From Myxocyprinus asiaticus (taxonomy: Eukaryota; Chordata; Actinopteri; Cypriniformes; Catostomidae), in contig NC_059393.1 in NCBI RefSeq assembly GCF_019703515.2, positions 8,821,501-8,885,500 of the forward strand: a DNA stretch of 64,000 nucleotides, written 5' to 3'. Made by a program: the position numbers and the translations under genes. Under the pieces are notes generated by a model. It saw nothing but the letters and a program-made list of their open reading frames with translations, did not search any database and was not told the origin of the DNA. Positions 25,218 through 34,559 of the stretch are shown in pieces; within the stretch, counting starts at the first letter, position 1, and each line of letters opens with the position of its first letter.

Positions 25218-26105
25218 GAGTGTTTAAATAAAAAGAAAAATATATAATTAATAATGCATAATAATAAAAAAATTAAATAATTTTATTAAAACATTAAATA
25301 ATTAATGCATAATAAGAATAAATAAATTAAATAATTTAAAAAAATATATAATAATTAATAATGCACCATAATGATAGCAACAACAACAACAACAATAATA
25401 ATAGTAATGATAAGAAAACACTGATTGTATGCTGCTATAAAACTGGAAGCACAACTGGCCACAGATTGACTCTGTGTCTTTGCATGCTTTTCCAAAAGTT
25501 CTGTATTGTTACATAATATTTTTTAATACTGTCCACTGTGCCAAATGTTTGTAGAAAATATTATTCAAATGTTAAAACAAAACTAAAGTGGCAGTCCCTG
25601 TAGCAATGAAACTGGAGAGTGATTCACAAATCCTGGCAGTGTAAAGGCCGGGGAATTGTCCAATATTTCCCCTAATCTGTTTTCAAAACAATGCTTCTAA
25701 GGTAATGATAAATCATATGTAGGGAATGAATCCTTATGTAATAGTTTTTTTTCTTTTCTTTTTGTCTTCAGTTTAGTCTCATTTTATAGCAGAAGGACAG
25801 ATGGTAACATGTAAAATAATTGATAATCAAATATCTGCTTTATGTATTGCATTTCTTTTTTCTTTCCTGTGTTTAAGATTCTGTGTCTCAACTTTGCTCT
25901 TGTTTTAATAGGACAGGGTTGATCTAGATGTCTATAAGTGGAGGGTGGTCTGGGGCAGTGAGGTCAGCTCCTCTTATTATACAACTATCTCTCTTTTTTC
26001 TCTTCCTTGTTCTCATGACAGGAAATCCAGGACCGTATCCGAATTATTGAGCTTTATGCCAAGGACCGCCAGTTTGCAGATTTTATCCGGCAGCACCAAG
26101 TGTAA
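1..26105 (+). CDS. impg2: Interphotoreceptor matrix proteoglycan 2 gene, 3' part (13 exons)
   Basis: The exons joined in frame are <1-1235, 1338-1499, 2188-2246, 2362-2382, 3566-3819, 4911-4969, 7078-7351, 7427-10779, 11347-11566, 12924-13134, 13756-13944, 23554-23755 and 26022-26105. Every junction uses GT-AG and the phases match (0,0,2,1,0... through to the stop). The domain order SEA, mucin-like, SEA, two EGF, transmembrane helix, cytoplasmic tail is that of IMPG2, a photoreceptor-matrix proteoglycan of the retina; the family is implicated in human retinal dystrophy. The juxtamembrane stretch with [15 protein letters not shown], the helix and the [15 protein letters not shown] tail are near-diagnostic. 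About 2,106 residues are visible, far more than the mammalian total of about 1,240; the excess is in Thr/Ser/Glu-rich regions. The start codon and signal peptide lie left of the window. I cannot tell which teleost paralogue (a or b) this is. Confidence 0.93.
1338..1499 (+). CDS. impg2: impg2 exon: start of SEA domain 1
   Basis: A 54-codon exon, phase 0 on both sides, between acceptor tgtgtag and donor AAG|GTAAGA. It encodes [15 protein letters not shown], then the first SEA strand ([16 protein letters not shown]), ending in the helix [13 protein letters not shown]. This is the usual start of a SEA fold. It continues in the exon at 2188, with a 509-bp transposon copy in the intron between them. 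Confidence 0.88.
1539..2047. mobile_element. Tc1/mariner-type MITE, 509 bp, TA-flanked
   Basis: Terminal inverted repeats begin CAGTGGTGGGCAAAAATATT at 1539 and end with the exact complement at 2047. Both ends are bordered by TA (1537-1538, 2048-2049), the target duplication of the Tc1/mariner superfamily. The arms remain similar for about 60 bp (through GCAAAGAAGGCTGTGAA), with weaker internal complementarity. No transposase reading frame survives. It lies in the intron between the first two SEA1 exons. Confidence 0.9.
2188..2246 (+). CDS. impg2: impg2 exon: SEA1 middle
   Basis: A 59-bp exon encoding [19 protein letters not shown] plus two bases of Arg. It follows a pyrimidine-rich acceptor (tttcttttcttaaag) and ends at CAG|GTAGGA. 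The segment is the second helix and the turn into the central SEA strand, and it is in frame with both neighbours. Confidence 0.85.
2362..2382 (+). CDS. impg2: impg2 micro-exon (21 bp) in SEA1
   Basis: A 21-base micro-exon between ctatcccag and GG|GTGAGT. It encodes PQKDIEG with split codons at both ends and keeps the frame (phase 2 in, phase 2 out). It lies where the loop before the central SEA strand is expected. Standard ORF searches would miss it; the phase match on both sides and good splice sites are the support. Confidence 0.75.
2383..3565 (+). other. impg2 intron, no repeat or gene recognised
   Basis: An AT-rich 1.18-kb intron between the 21-bp exon and the SEA1 C-terminal exon. I see no long reading frame that fits the gene and no clear transposon ends. 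Confidence 0.6.
3566..3819 (+). CDS. impg2: impg2 exon: C-terminal half of SEA1
   Basis: A 254-bp exon from ttcttcag to AAATG|GTAAGA. It encodes [14 protein letters not shown], the central SEA strands, then the [23 protein letters not shown] helix-strand segment and a tail ending [12 protein letters not shown]. At the position where autoproteolytic SEA domains carry G-S-V-V-V, this domain has G-L-A-V-V-V and lacks the nucleophilic serine, so cleavage at SEA1 is unlikely. Candidate N-glycosylation sites are NETM and NTTL. Confidence 0.9.
3866..4557. mobile_element. Foldback MITE of the 'GTTCACCCAAAAATG' type
   Basis: The left end reads AGTCCACCCAAAAATGAAAT and the right end ATTTTTGGGTGAACTATTCC, giving imperfect inverted ends. 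Further in, matching pieces (TGGGACTCACTTTA and AAAGTGAGTCCC; CAATGACAGTTGAT and ATCAACTGCCATTG) show a long palindromic structure of about 690 bp. This end sequence is very common in teleost genomes. Reading frames inside are chance. Confidence 0.8.
4911..4969 (+). CDS. impg2: impg2 exon: linker after SEA1
   Basis: A 59-bp exon from gccttcctag to ATG|GTGAGT. It encodes [20 protein letters not shown], a Pro/Ser-rich linker. Phase 1 in and phase 0 out match the neighbours. No domain is recognised; it is supported by splice sites and frame only. Confidence 0.7.
4970..7077 (+). other. impg2 intron with poly-C tract and half of a MITE
   Basis: A 2.1-kb intron. At 6100-6117 is a run of C followed by A. 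At 6120-6197 is one end of the same foldback family as 3866-4557 (TTTTTTGGTGAACTATTCTT). The rest is AT-rich with no recognisable feature. Confidence 0.6.
7078..7351 (+). CDS. impg2: impg2 exon: acidic linker before the mucin region
   Basis: A 274-bp exon from accctag to GAAA|GTGAGT. It encodes [16 protein letters not shown], then [20 protein letters not shown] and a Ser/Thr/Glu-rich tail. An alternative acceptor (gcctcag, 7098) would break the frame with the phase-0 upstream exon, so the 7078 start is preferred. The segment is low-complexity extracellular stalk. Confidence 0.8.
7427..10779 (+). CDS. impg2: impg2 large mucin-like exon with repeat array and start of SEA2
   Basis: A single 3,353-bp exon (1,117 codons) from cttgtttcag to CTG|GTAAGA. 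It is Ser/Thr/Pro/Glu-rich and suited to dense O-glycosylation; SGSGFSGDG near 7612-7636 resembles Ser-Gly glycosaminoglycan-attachment motifs. Between about 8700 and 10290 are ten copies of a ~55-residue unit built on [25 protein letters not shown]. They form a higher-order repeat of four units (663 bp). The last ~35 codons ([20 protein letters not shown] to RFLEL) begin SEA domain 2. Mammalian IMPG2 also has one very large exon here; this one is enlarged by the array. Confidence 0.92.
8700..10290 (+). repeat. Coding tandem array, ten ~165-bp units, 663-bp higher-order period
   Basis: Ten copies of a 52-56-residue unit lie inside the mucin exon. Four variants can be told apart: A ([19 protein letters not shown]), B ([15 protein letters not shown]), C ([19 protein letters not shown]) and D ([19 protein letters not shown]). 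They occur as A-B-C-D-A-B-C-D-B followed by a mixed C/D-like unit. Copies 663 bp apart are almost identical (for example 9032-9223 and 9695-9886), whereas neighbouring units differ more. That is the signature of a recent segmental duplication of a four-unit block. Confidence 0.9.
10780..11346 (+). other. impg2 intron, nothing recognised
   Basis: 567 bp between the mucin exon and the SEA2 exon. Only splice signals are visible. Confidence 0.6.
11347..11566 (+). CDS. impg2: impg2 exon: SEA domain 2 with G-S cleavage motif
   Basis: A 220-bp exon from tcaatctag to TCAG|GTAATA. It encodes [20 protein letters not shown], then [18 protein letters not shown] and the C-terminal SEA helix ending [11 protein letters not shown]. 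The G-S-I-V-V at 11413-11427 matches the SEA autoproteolysis consensus G-S-V-V-V, so this domain may self-cleave and leave a non-covalent heterodimer. It continues from the end of the mucin exon and leads into the EGF pair, as in IMPG1 and IMPG2. Confidence 0.92.
11567..12923 (+). other. impg2 intron with 'AACACCCTAGCAACCA' repeat
   Basis: A 1.36-kb intron. At 12152-12265 there are irregular repeats of CAACACCCTAGCAACCAC type. A related stretch lies at 56745-56865. No other element is recognised. Confidence 0.55.
12924..13134 (+). CDS. impg2: impg2 exon: EGF-like domain 1 and most of EGF-like domain 2
   Basis: A 211-bp exon from gtctgtag to TGCAG|GTGTGT. The cysteine spacing is C-x4-C-x5-C-x10-C-x-C-x11-C for EGF1 (from [14 protein letters not shown]) and C-x6-C-x5-C-x9-C-x- for EGF2, whose last cysteines come from the next exon. 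There is no clear calcium-binding D-x-N/D-E consensus. The linker [17 protein letters not shown] is close to what is known for IMPG2. Confidence 0.92.
13228..13637. repeat. Degenerate foldback repeat in impg2 intron
   Basis: The left arm (CTGTGTTCATGTTGTGTCGG, then GTAATTACGA and AAGTTTGG) partly matches the complement of the right arm (CCAAGTTTACAACTTGTAAT ... GATGTGAACACAAATCAG). The matching is imperfect, so the limits are approximate. Confidence 0.5.
13756..13944 (+). CDS. impg2: impg2 exon: end of EGF2, transmembrane helix
   Basis: A 189-bp exon from gtttttag to TTACG|GTACAA. It encodes [17 protein letters not shown] (the last EGF2 cysteines), then one hydrophobic helix of about 25 residues from [10 protein letters not shown] to GVIFFLA, followed by the basic stop-transfer [16 protein letters not shown]. 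The orientation is extracellular N-terminus, cytoplasmic C-terminus. The donor GTACAA is weak, but phase 2 fits the next exon, 9.6 kb away. Extension of the reading frame to 14005 runs into the intron. Confidence 0.93.
14264..14290. repeat. (TA)n microsatellite
   Basis: A run of TA dinucleotides about 25 bp long, just outside the left end of the DIRS-like element. Confidence 0.9.
14341..14542 (+). repeat. DIRS element 1, left inverted terminal repeat
   Basis: It matches the complement of 20377-20575, with long identical blocks such as ACATTGTGTGCTAAC, CATATGGGGAGTTGTCCTTC and TATAAAAGCAGGTGCACAAA. The repeat ends at CTCAGAATTTTC. Confidence 0.88.
14503..14510 (+). promoter_or_regulatory. TATA box of DIRS element 1
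   Basis: TATAAAAG sits inside the left inverted repeat, about 300 bp before the Gag-like remnant. Because the repeat is inverted, a second copy faces inward from the right end (near 20410, minus strand). That placement suits the element's internal promoter. Confidence 0.55.
14790..15620 (+). pseudogene. DIRS Gag-like ORF, frameshifted
   Basis: The frame ending at 15081 contains [20 protein letters not shown] and [20 protein letters not shown]. The frame from 15066 continues with [20 protein letters not shown] and [16 protein letters not shown], then a Pro/Ala-rich tail. Together they follow the order I know for the conserved Gag-like ORF of fish DIRS elements, but a shift near 15000-15066 breaks them apart. 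Function in the family: nucleic-acid-binding structural protein of the replication particle. Confidence 0.7.
15790..16668 (+). pseudogene. DIRS reverse transcriptase, N-terminal part, broken
   Basis: The frame to 16102 has [20 protein letters not shown] and DLRHLNSN. After a frame change and a TAG at 16144-16146 the domain continues with [19 protein letters not shown] (first catalytic Asp region), [16 protein letters not shown] and [15 protein letters not shown], the Y-x-D-D active site. The motifs are intact but the frame is not. The domain is cut at 16668 by the L2 insertion and resumes after 18095 (HIRPLQCWL). It belongs to the retroelement and has no host role. Confidence 0.88.
16669..18090 (+). 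mobile_element. L2-type LINE, 5'-truncated, inserted in the DIRS element
   Basis: A 1.42-kb LINE fragment, same strand as its host element. It keeps reverse-transcriptase pieces: [20 protein letters not shown], the active site [10 protein letters not shown] at 17166-17195, and the C-terminal part 17306-17980 ([20 protein letters not shown], then [17 protein letters not shown]). An in-frame TAG lies in the GVPQG motif (GVP*GS). The 3' end is GTGCTATATAAATAAA followed by the short-repeat tail GAACTTGAACTTG, typical of L2. GTCTT at 16664-16668 is repeated at 18091-18095 as a 5-bp target duplication. The endonuclease domain is absent. Confidence 0.9.
18096..18870 (+). pseudogene. DIRS reverse transcriptase end and RNase H, broken
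   Basis: Starting [20 protein letters not shown], this resumes the reverse transcriptase interrupted by L2. The RNase H signature [20 protein letters not shown] lies at about 18247-18306, in a different frame from the preceding segment. It is followed by [20 protein letters not shown] and [20 protein letters not shown]. The second DIRS copy (46741-47380) has the same order. Confidence 0.8.
18870..19915 (+). pseudogene. DIRS tyrosine recombinase, broken and lacking catalytic Arg residues
   Basis: It begins [20 protein letters not shown] and continues [18 protein letters not shown]. After a stop come [20 protein letters not shown] and, in a shifted frame, [20 protein letters not shown] and [14 protein letters not shown]. 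The nucleophile region FYNLDV is in yet another frame near 19830. In the family the first catalytic Arg is in K-R-V/I-x-D-L; here it is Gln (KQISDL). The H-x-x-R motif reads HSTS. The enzyme, which would circularise or integrate cDNA, is inactive. Confidence 0.85.
20237..20595. repeat. DIRS element 1, right inverted repeat and internal complementary region
   Basis: 20377-20575 is the inverted partner of the left end. 20250-20315 and 20556-20595 are complementary to each other (GGTTACGTACATAACCTCGG against CCGAGGTTACGTATGTAACC). The arrangement resembles that at 49220-49566 in the second DIRS copy. Confidence 0.85.
20596..21460. other. Intron stretch, no gene supported
   Basis: A minus-strand reading frame (20637-21068) exists but shows no recognisable motif. 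20810-20960 is locally GC-rich with repeated GGTGCGAG words. No transposon ends are seen. Confidence 0.45.
21466..21620. repeat. 'GCGATTAATCGC' repeat with (TA)n tail
   Basis: ACTGCGATTAATCGCAATAA, an A/T-rich middle, TATGCGATTAAATATTTGAA and TGACAGCCCTAATATAT lead into about 55 bp of TA. Relatives lie near 27550-27668, 40694-40760 and 45358-45430. Confidence 0.7.
22060..22480. repeat. Palindromic 'CTTGTTTTAAG' repeat
   Basis: CTTCTTGTTTTAAGCATAAA (22222-22241) faces TTCATGCTTAAAACAAGAAA (22268-22287) as a hairpin. Further on, CTTGTTTTAAGGATGTTTAG and ATATTTTTACTG (22413-22447) match 54478-54510. Confidence 0.6.
22683..22814 (-). other. Possible antisense exon of unknown gene
   Basis: On the minus strand a 132-bp stretch is open between an acceptor-like CTGCAG (22815-22820) and a strong donor (GGAAAAA|GTGAGTGG, GT at 22682-22681). 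Read as 2+43 codons+1 it gives [19 protein letters not shown] and [17 protein letters not shown], which looks protein-like rather than repetitive. I do not recognise the family. It could be a chance reading frame, an exon of an overlapping gene or an old pseudo-exon. Confidence 0.25.
23554..23755 (+). CDS. impg2: impg2 exon: cytoplasmic tail
   Basis: A 202-bp exon from cattttctgcag to AAAGAG|GTAATG. It encodes [20 protein letters not shown], a Tyr-rich stretch ([14 protein letters not shown]) and [20 protein letters not shown]. The acidic helix at the end is strongly conserved in IMPG2 as I know it. Several tyrosines could be phosphorylated, but no specific motif is clear. The exon lies 9.6 kb from the transmembrane exon because of the DIRS/L2 insertion. 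Confidence 0.93.
23756..26021 (+). other. impg2 intron with A/T low-complexity block
   Basis: A 2.27-kb intron. 25183-25410 is simple A/T sequence with (AAT)n and (AAC)n runs. The rest is AT-rich with no element ends recognised. Confidence 0.6.
26022..26105 (+). CDS. impg2: impg2 exon: end of cytoplasmic tail, first in-frame stop
   Basis: The exon starts after ctcatgacag and encodes [27 protein letters not shown], then TAA at 26103-26105. The same bases form a good donor: CAAGT|GTAAGTG, with the GT at 26102-26103. If that donor is used, the stop is removed and a short extra C-terminal exon exists downstream. Candidates are about 28900 (after ttttatag) and 31950 (after cttttgcag). The helical domain is complete either way, so only the last few residues are in doubt. 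Confidence 0.85.
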   Translation, partial: EIQDRIRIIELYAKDRQFADFIRQHQV

Positions 26106-26399
26106 GTGTGTATAAAGTGTGTGTTGCTCAAAACACTACAGAGGACAAGGATGACAACAATATACCTAAAATAGGGCATCACAATGTTTTGTATTCAATA
26201 CAGGCTGAAAAAGATGTAATTTGTAATTGCAGTGTTAAACTACTTTCTTCTATCCCATGCTTAACATGCAGAGACAGCTATAAGTAAACCTTTTGTAGAT
26301 TGATTTGCCCAAAAAGTGTAAACTCTGTGGCTTTGTGGCGCTTTCAAGACGTACTGTCGATTACACACATGCAATGATTCTGACTGCAAAAATTGTGTT

Positions 26400-26800
26400 T
26401 TTTCAGTATTGCACTTACAATGGAAATCTATGGGGCAAGGCATTGCTCCCAGAATGAACGTTAAGAGAAATGTTCCACAATGAATACAAGCTAAACTCAA
26501 TGGAACACACCTGCAACATGCTGTTGATTACCTCAGAAAATAATATCGACTCGTCCCTCACTTTGTAAAAACAAACGAAAACTGTTTTTAGATGTAATGC
26601 ACTTACAATAGGAGTCTATGGGGCAAGGCATTTCCTTGGGATAAAGGTTAAAATACACACTTTACAGCTCACATAACAATTTTTTTTTGGTGGGAGAATC
26701 AATATAAGTGCTTCAACAAAAATATGAGCTGCACATTTCTGCTTTTAAACCCTCCGGAACACTTTGCCCCATAGACTTCCACTGTAAGTGCATTACTGTA
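26400..26800. repeat. Foldback repeat with 'TCTATGGGGCAAGGCA'
   Basis: CACTTACAATGGAAATCTAT + GGGGCAAGGCA (26412-26442) recurs directly as CACTTACAATAGGAGTCTAT + GGGGCAAGGCA (26600-26630). It recurs inverted as GCCCCATAGACTTCCACTGT + AAGTGC (26765-26790). The limits are approximate. Confidence 0.6.
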
Positions 26801-27517
26801 AGCACTACTAATGTTTGTTTTTGAAAACTGAGAGACGAGTTGGGAATTATTCTGTTAGTCCGTAACCAACAGCATCTCACAGCTGCTGTCGACAGAGCTT
26901 AACTCGAATTGAACATTTAACTTTTCTTTTAACAAGCACTTTGGTAGCCAGTAATAAGCCTGAGCCAAATAAAAGACAGCTGAACCACTAAATCATTTCC
27001 TGAAAGACAAACGTCTTCTGTCATCCAGTAAAGCATGACATCAACAGCACATGGGTTCAAAGGTCTGCCTCCCTTTCAACCTAAAAATTGACCAAAACCC
27101 CTCGAAAACCATTCATCAGACCAGCCTGGCTGGGAGACCAAGCTTCTTTTTCAGCAAGGTATATCCAAAATATTTCATACTAAGGTGTAAACTAAAGAAT
27201 ACATTTCATGACTTTGAAGAGCAGAGATATGTTTCATGAAGAAGTATGTCTTTTCAAGTCCATTTCTGGAAATGAATTGAACTCTTTGTGCACTGGTAGT
27301 TAATACATCTTTAAAAGAGCTCAGTGTTATGAGCTACAATAGCATGGCAAGACAGATCCAGACAGCAGGCGTGTTCTACCTGTGCCAGGTGTCGTATAGA
27401 GTTCCAGACAGGTAGAGAGTACCAGACTGAAAAATGAAGGATGGGGTTAAGTAATGGTTAACTGTCATACCAGCTGTAAGCACAGAACAGGTCTTTCGCT
27501 GTAGTCTGGGGCTAGGC

Positions 27518-27536
27518 CACACACACACACACACAC
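27518..27536. repeat. (CA)n microsatellite
   Basis: A short CA dinucleotide run of about 18 bp. Confidence 0.85.
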
Positions 27537-27704
27537 TCTGCAAATATTTATATATGTGATTAATTAATCAGCATATCATGTAATTATATTTTCATCGATT
27601 TAAAAAAAAAAACAAATCTTGGGAAAAAAAGAAATAATTACAAAATTTTAATCAATTGACAGCCCTATTATAAATATAATTAATTCAATGCCAAAACTTA
27701 TACC

Positions 27705-28325
27705 ACAGGTCTGTTGAATGCTTAATTCTGATTGGCTGACAGACGTTCTAAGGTGTGCAATTATTTTCCAGTAAACGCACACATTTTTGTTATTTTAAAG
27801 AGCCGTACAGGCTACCTAATTCAAAGACTTTAGTTAAGTACATCGGGTAAGAATGACAAACAATATCCTAAATTTATTTCAATTTCATTTGAAAATCGCC
27901 CTCTTCCGATCACTCAAAACATAAACGCACATGCACAAACGCACTACCTTATTACTCCAGTAAGTGCTCCAGTAAAGCAGCGCAAGGTTTGCAATCCTCC
28001 GTTGCTAGTTCTAAAGTGACGTTTTCGAACTAGCAATGAAGGCTTGGACTGTATTTAAAGCAAGACGCTGAATCCGTGGCAGAAGAATGTAGTTCAAATC
28101 AAAAAAGTGTTTTAGGGATGAAAACCAGAAAATGTCATGAGATAAAACCCTGAGCGATGTCTTAAGGTGTGGTAACCATGGTATAAGCGGAATAAATGAC
28201 TCTGGCCTGTTGAATCATTAAAAAATAATGCACACAAATAATGCACGCCCGTCGTGGCTGCATTACCTCCTCGATTGTGCATTATTTTTCAATAATTCAA
28301 TGGCCCGTCGTCAATTATTCCTTAC
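27705..28325. repeat. AT-rich foldback repeat
   Basis: At 28213-28303 AATCATTAAAAAATAATGCA faces TGCATTATTTTTCAATAATT. GGTCTGTTGAATGCTTAATT (27708) resembles GGCCTGTTGAATCATTAAAA (28205). This is probably a degraded non-autonomous DNA transposon; superfamily unknown. Confidence 0.5.
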
Positions 28326-29037
28326 ATATAGTTTAATAGTTCAAATTTGTTCAATCTGATTTAAAAAGGGACTATTTTACTCAATATTTGTGTGTGCTAT
28401 GAATTTTTTGCTTATTGGAGTCATTAGATTAGCAGCATGCAAACATCAAACATTACTGAAATCAATTCTGAGTCTAGTCTTTCATGTGCTTCACATGAGG
28501 AGTTCCAAATCGGTCACTTATGAGGTTCCATATGCCTTAGAAGGCAGCTGTCTCTGTAGGTAGTAGGCAGCCAGGCAGTTTACTACGTTTTGGAACAGAG
28601 CATGATAATCAGTATATGCATACACAAGTGTAACCGATCACATAATCCATGTCTGACAGCAAACCACAAACATTCTTTAGCTTTAGAGTAAACCCTGGCA
28701 GAAAAGCTTAAATTCTGAGTTCATTTCCATCAGTCAAGACAATCATAGCTGGCATCCTGATTGGTTCTGTGTCACATTAAAACAGGCTGCTTTCCTGAAA
28801 CTGTTTTTTTTTTTTCCTTTTTTTTTTCTGTAATTAAAATGAATGAGCTTTGTATTATTCACCTTTTTAAAAATAGTTTTGTGTGTCTTTTTATAGGGTG
28901 CTTGATGCTAGATGGGAGAGCTCTTCCAATTAAAGCAGCAAATCAGAATGCTCACCGCTAAACCCAAGGTATTTAAAGTTCTTCTGCTTATCAAAGCTTT
29001 TTCACATGACTTGCATACTGTTGCTTTGTAATGTGAC

Positions 29038-29040
<3 letters not shown>

Positions 29041-29100
<60 letters not shown>
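29041..29100. repeat. (TA)n microsatellite
   Basis: About 55 bp of TA dinucleotides. The overlapping reading frame rich in Ile/Tyr is an artefact of this run. Confidence 0.95.
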
Positions 29101-29103
<3 letters not shown>

Positions 29104-29435
29104 TAATAATTCAACTTTGACCCCATTTGCCACTGACCTGTTGAAGTGCAGCTAGTGATAACCAGACGCATCTTTTTCATGGGCTGTGTTGGCACGAAAA
29201 TAGAAACAAGATAAACTGTGCATAGTTAGACAACATTGAAGGCAAGCATATCATGACATCCATAGAATATTATTAATTTAATACATATTAGATATCTTAT
29301 GCAAATGAATAAATTGTAAAATAAAGCAAGATGCGCTGCTTCACGTCAGGCAGGAGCAACCCTTACGTATGGACTTGAGTGGCTTTTATTAAACAACGGC
29401 AACATCACTATGATAAACAACACAAATGTTTAATA

Positions 29436-31039
<1,604 letters not shown>

Positions 31040-34000
31040 TAAACAGGTTGATTTATTATTATAAACAGAATTTTTTTTAAAGTCTACCAAGTAATATAGT
31101 TCTTATGCCTATAGACCAAAGTAAATTAGCGTCTGCGTACAGTCGAACGCTCAGCCATTCAAAGTATACTTCATTTGTGTGCCTATTACCAGGCAGATGG
31201 CGCATGCATGCTACGACTGCTATGGGACACTGGACTATTTCTCCAGAGGAGTTTTAGACCTATAAAATCTTTTTTTCTTTATTTTCCTTCAGACTCAAGT
31301 TATACAAATGCAGGTGTCTCCTGACCTCCTCACACACGTTCTTGACATGCACCTCCAGTGTTTTTGTTACAACCTTTCTCCTGTTGTTTACGGGTGATTA
31401 CATCTTCTAGCACTTCTTTGTGACTTTGTGTCCACCTTGTGGACCCACTAATCAGTGTAAATAATTCCAGGTGCGTGCGCGGTAAGAAAAATCAGTCTAC
31501 ATGCCTTCAGTGTTCGAGCACTCTGCTGATGACGAAATTTGGGTAACGCACCCTGTACTCAGACGCCTAGCATTCACCTCTTGCCAAGTCGTGTAGTTAT
31601 TTGGTGCAATAATGTCCAATGTGTGATCACAGGTGTGCGTTTATACCAATTCTGCCATGACTTATTCAATCAGAATTTTAGAATTTAGAACAACAGATGT
31701 CGAGAGAGCCCAGAATTTTATAGTGTACCTTTAAGTTAATATTTAAATGACAATTTTTGAAGCAAAACATGTAACAAGTCGACACATGATGTTCATTCAG
31801 TTGAACCCAATAATTACAAAATATTAGCTTTATGTATTTAGATTTTAGGTCATTAAAAAAGCATTAAGCACAGTAATAACACTTTTGCTTGGCATCACAC
31901 AAATACATTGCACAGACATGCTGAATGTAATTCTGGTTGTCTTTTGCAGATACTTGCCTTTTTTTCTTGAATGCAAGAAGAGGTTCTCGTTTGCCATGGT
32001 GGACTTTGCAGGGAGATATTTTTTGATAATGTAAATGGACTAAAGTTTTGACTTTATTCTGTTATGTACCAGTGCTCAGCCATCACGATTAAGAATTGAC
32101 ATTTGAAGAATTAAGCAAATTATAATCTAATGTAGTAAACATGTATTTGTGTTGTTGTTGTTTTTTTGTTTTTTTTTTTCTAAATGTGGATTAAGAATAT
32201 ATGTTTTGCATGGGGTCTTCCTGTTTACTGTTTTTACCAATGGGCTGATTTATTGCATTATCATGGCCATATTTTTAAACACATGCTAGTTACACTATAT
32301 ACTATATGTATGGGCAACGTTATAGATCTTTAAGTTTCTCTCTTTTTTAATGGAAAGACAGTTTTTCTTTCTTATGGTCTTTTCATTGGTCAGTGCCTTT
32401 ACTTTAGTGTTACTCTTCTTTTATATTTTCTATGTGGGACATAATTTGTTGTGTCTTGAAACATGGACTGACTTAAGAGAGAACGTTTGCTGATAGCTAA
32501 ATACAGACCAGATTAGTTCCATCATAACATTTAACCATGTTTAACATTTTTAGCCCTCACTGCAATGTTTTTGCAAATACACAGCTTATTGACCATGAAT
32601 TTTCAGCAAATAGAATTTATTTAAACTTGCAAATATTTCTTTTAGAATTTTTTTTATTTTTTTTGTGTTTAGGGAACACAGTGCAGTGGTTAATTTTTCT
32701 ACTTTTGTAAAACACTTGCCACACACACAAGTGTATTAAATGTATTTAAATGTTAATGTTGACATCCATCACAGCAGATTGTTCTATTTATTTATATTTG
32801 TATTATTATTGATTTCCACAATGATTTTCATAATGGTCAGAGCACAAGTTCTATTTTCTGAATAAAGTATAGTGCACAAGGTTTAATGCTGATTCATCAT
32901 TGCCTAACAGTGTGAAATTATTCTAATAGTCAATAATTGGATGTATGTTTTTCAAATCTGTAAATAAACTGTCCCTTTTTTTTACATGCCACAAATGCAA
33001 AGTAGAAAAATTTAAGTCACTTCTGTGTGAAAAAAAGGTTTTAGAGTTTGGTTTGAAATGCGTTTCATTGTGCTGTGAGGGTTACAATTATTAATTTAAA
33101 CTTTTGCTAAGCTATCTGTTGTATGTTTATTTTAACTTGTGATGGAAAGCTCTTTCACATGCTGTGAATCTATTCTTTGTCAAATTAACCTTTGCTCTTT
33201 GTTTAATTCCTTCAAAAAACATTTGCATCTTTGGCTAGACACTGGCCAGTCTGGCGTCTGCCAAAAGCTTACTCAATGACAAGGACAAGTTGTCTTAAAA
33301 TGGTAGCACTGCGGGAGGTGGCTATTAACTAATGAATAGTTAAATTTAGCAATGCTAAATGTGATAAATCCTATCATCCACTTTCAGAATCAAAATGAAC
33401 ACCCACAGATTGCTTGAAACAGATTACATAACTGCTACACAACTTTTGAGAGTGCAAGTCTGAATGCACAAGTTTTTAGTAGTCTGTTGGGAAACAAAAT
33501 TGCGTTTAAAATGTCAACATTGAGCGCTTTTGAGGAAGAACTAAAAACTGGATTAGCAAAAGTTTGCAAAGTTATGTTAAATCAATCCTTTGAAAGATAA
33601 TCAAAGTTTGTTTGAGGAACTTGGTAGCAAGTTAACTAAATATACATAAACATATACCCCTACTACATATTCTGATTTGCTTTCTGGTTTTTGTCTGATT
33701 TTGTAACTTATGGACAAACATAACTTTATTGCAGTCACATGGTCTACGCATTTGTTTAGTGTTTTCTGCTGTACTTAAGTTTATCCACACCTGTTGTAGT
33801 ATGATTGATTTCAGACTGACCCACCACTAAAAAGCAGAAGAAAAAAACAAAGTGATCTTTGGTTGGTCACTACATATCAGACAAACAGTCTCTTGCTGTC
33901 TAGGTGGGCAAGTTATTTTCCTGAATAAGCTGCATGCCAACTGTTAAAAGTCTGGCTCTGCAAGACTACCTTTGTATCAACTTGGGGTGCTTACTCCAGG

Positions 34001-34550
34001 GATCAAGTTCACTGATTGCCCCTTGCAGGGTTCAACACCTGTAATGTTTCAAATACCAGCCCAGAAATAGTAAATAACCAATGGGGGTGGTCTAGCCAAG
34101 TGGTCAACAATCTATTAGGATTTACTAATTTGTAATTTAACTAATGCTTTTGTCTAAACTACAGCTACTTACATTACCTGCCACCTATTACAGAGCCAGT
34201 TTGCTTGGAGAAACTTGTGGGTGTCTTGATATTACATGGATTTCCCCTGTCGGGAATGTCCCATTGATTACTCAACAAAACAAATTTTGGGCATTATACC
34301 AAATCAACCTACTTTTTCCTATGTTTTGATGATGCATGCTAACTTGGATCACAGTTCCATCTCAAAAAGCCATTACTCAGAGCTTATGCAATATTGGTTG
34401 AACGTGCATGTGGAAAAAGGGAAGTGATCTCATATCTACCACAGTTCAGTCACAACTCCTGTTTATCCTGAGATGGACTGGAACGTTAAGGTCAGTGAAG
34501 GGACTGGGTTTCCTGAAAAACATTCTTTGTCTTTGCATTTTCCATTCAAC
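31040..34550. other. Region after Tc1 element; possible impg2 3' exon and polyA signals
   Basis: A pyrimidine-rich acceptor (gttgtcttttgcag) ends at 31949. If joined to donor 26101 it would extend the protein by about 28 residues to TAA at 32032-32034. AATAAA motifs lie at 32861-32866 and 32963-32968. The AT-rich stretch 31950-33000 could therefore be a 3' UTR, but nothing confirms transcription. The remainder shows no feature. Confidence 0.35.
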
Positions 34551-34559
34551 TGTTGAACA

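Larger units (their letters stand above)
26106..29433. other. Region between last coding exon and Tc1 element
   Basis: Besides the repeats listed separately, I see no host exon with certainty. A possible short terminal exon for impg2 begins after ttttatag at about 28900 (it would add about 12 residues). 28801-28830 is T-rich. Confidence 0.4.

Noticed and set aside
28908..29195. Minus-strand frame with a run of Ile-Tyr
   Set aside because: It is created by the (TA)n microsatellite at 29041-29100.
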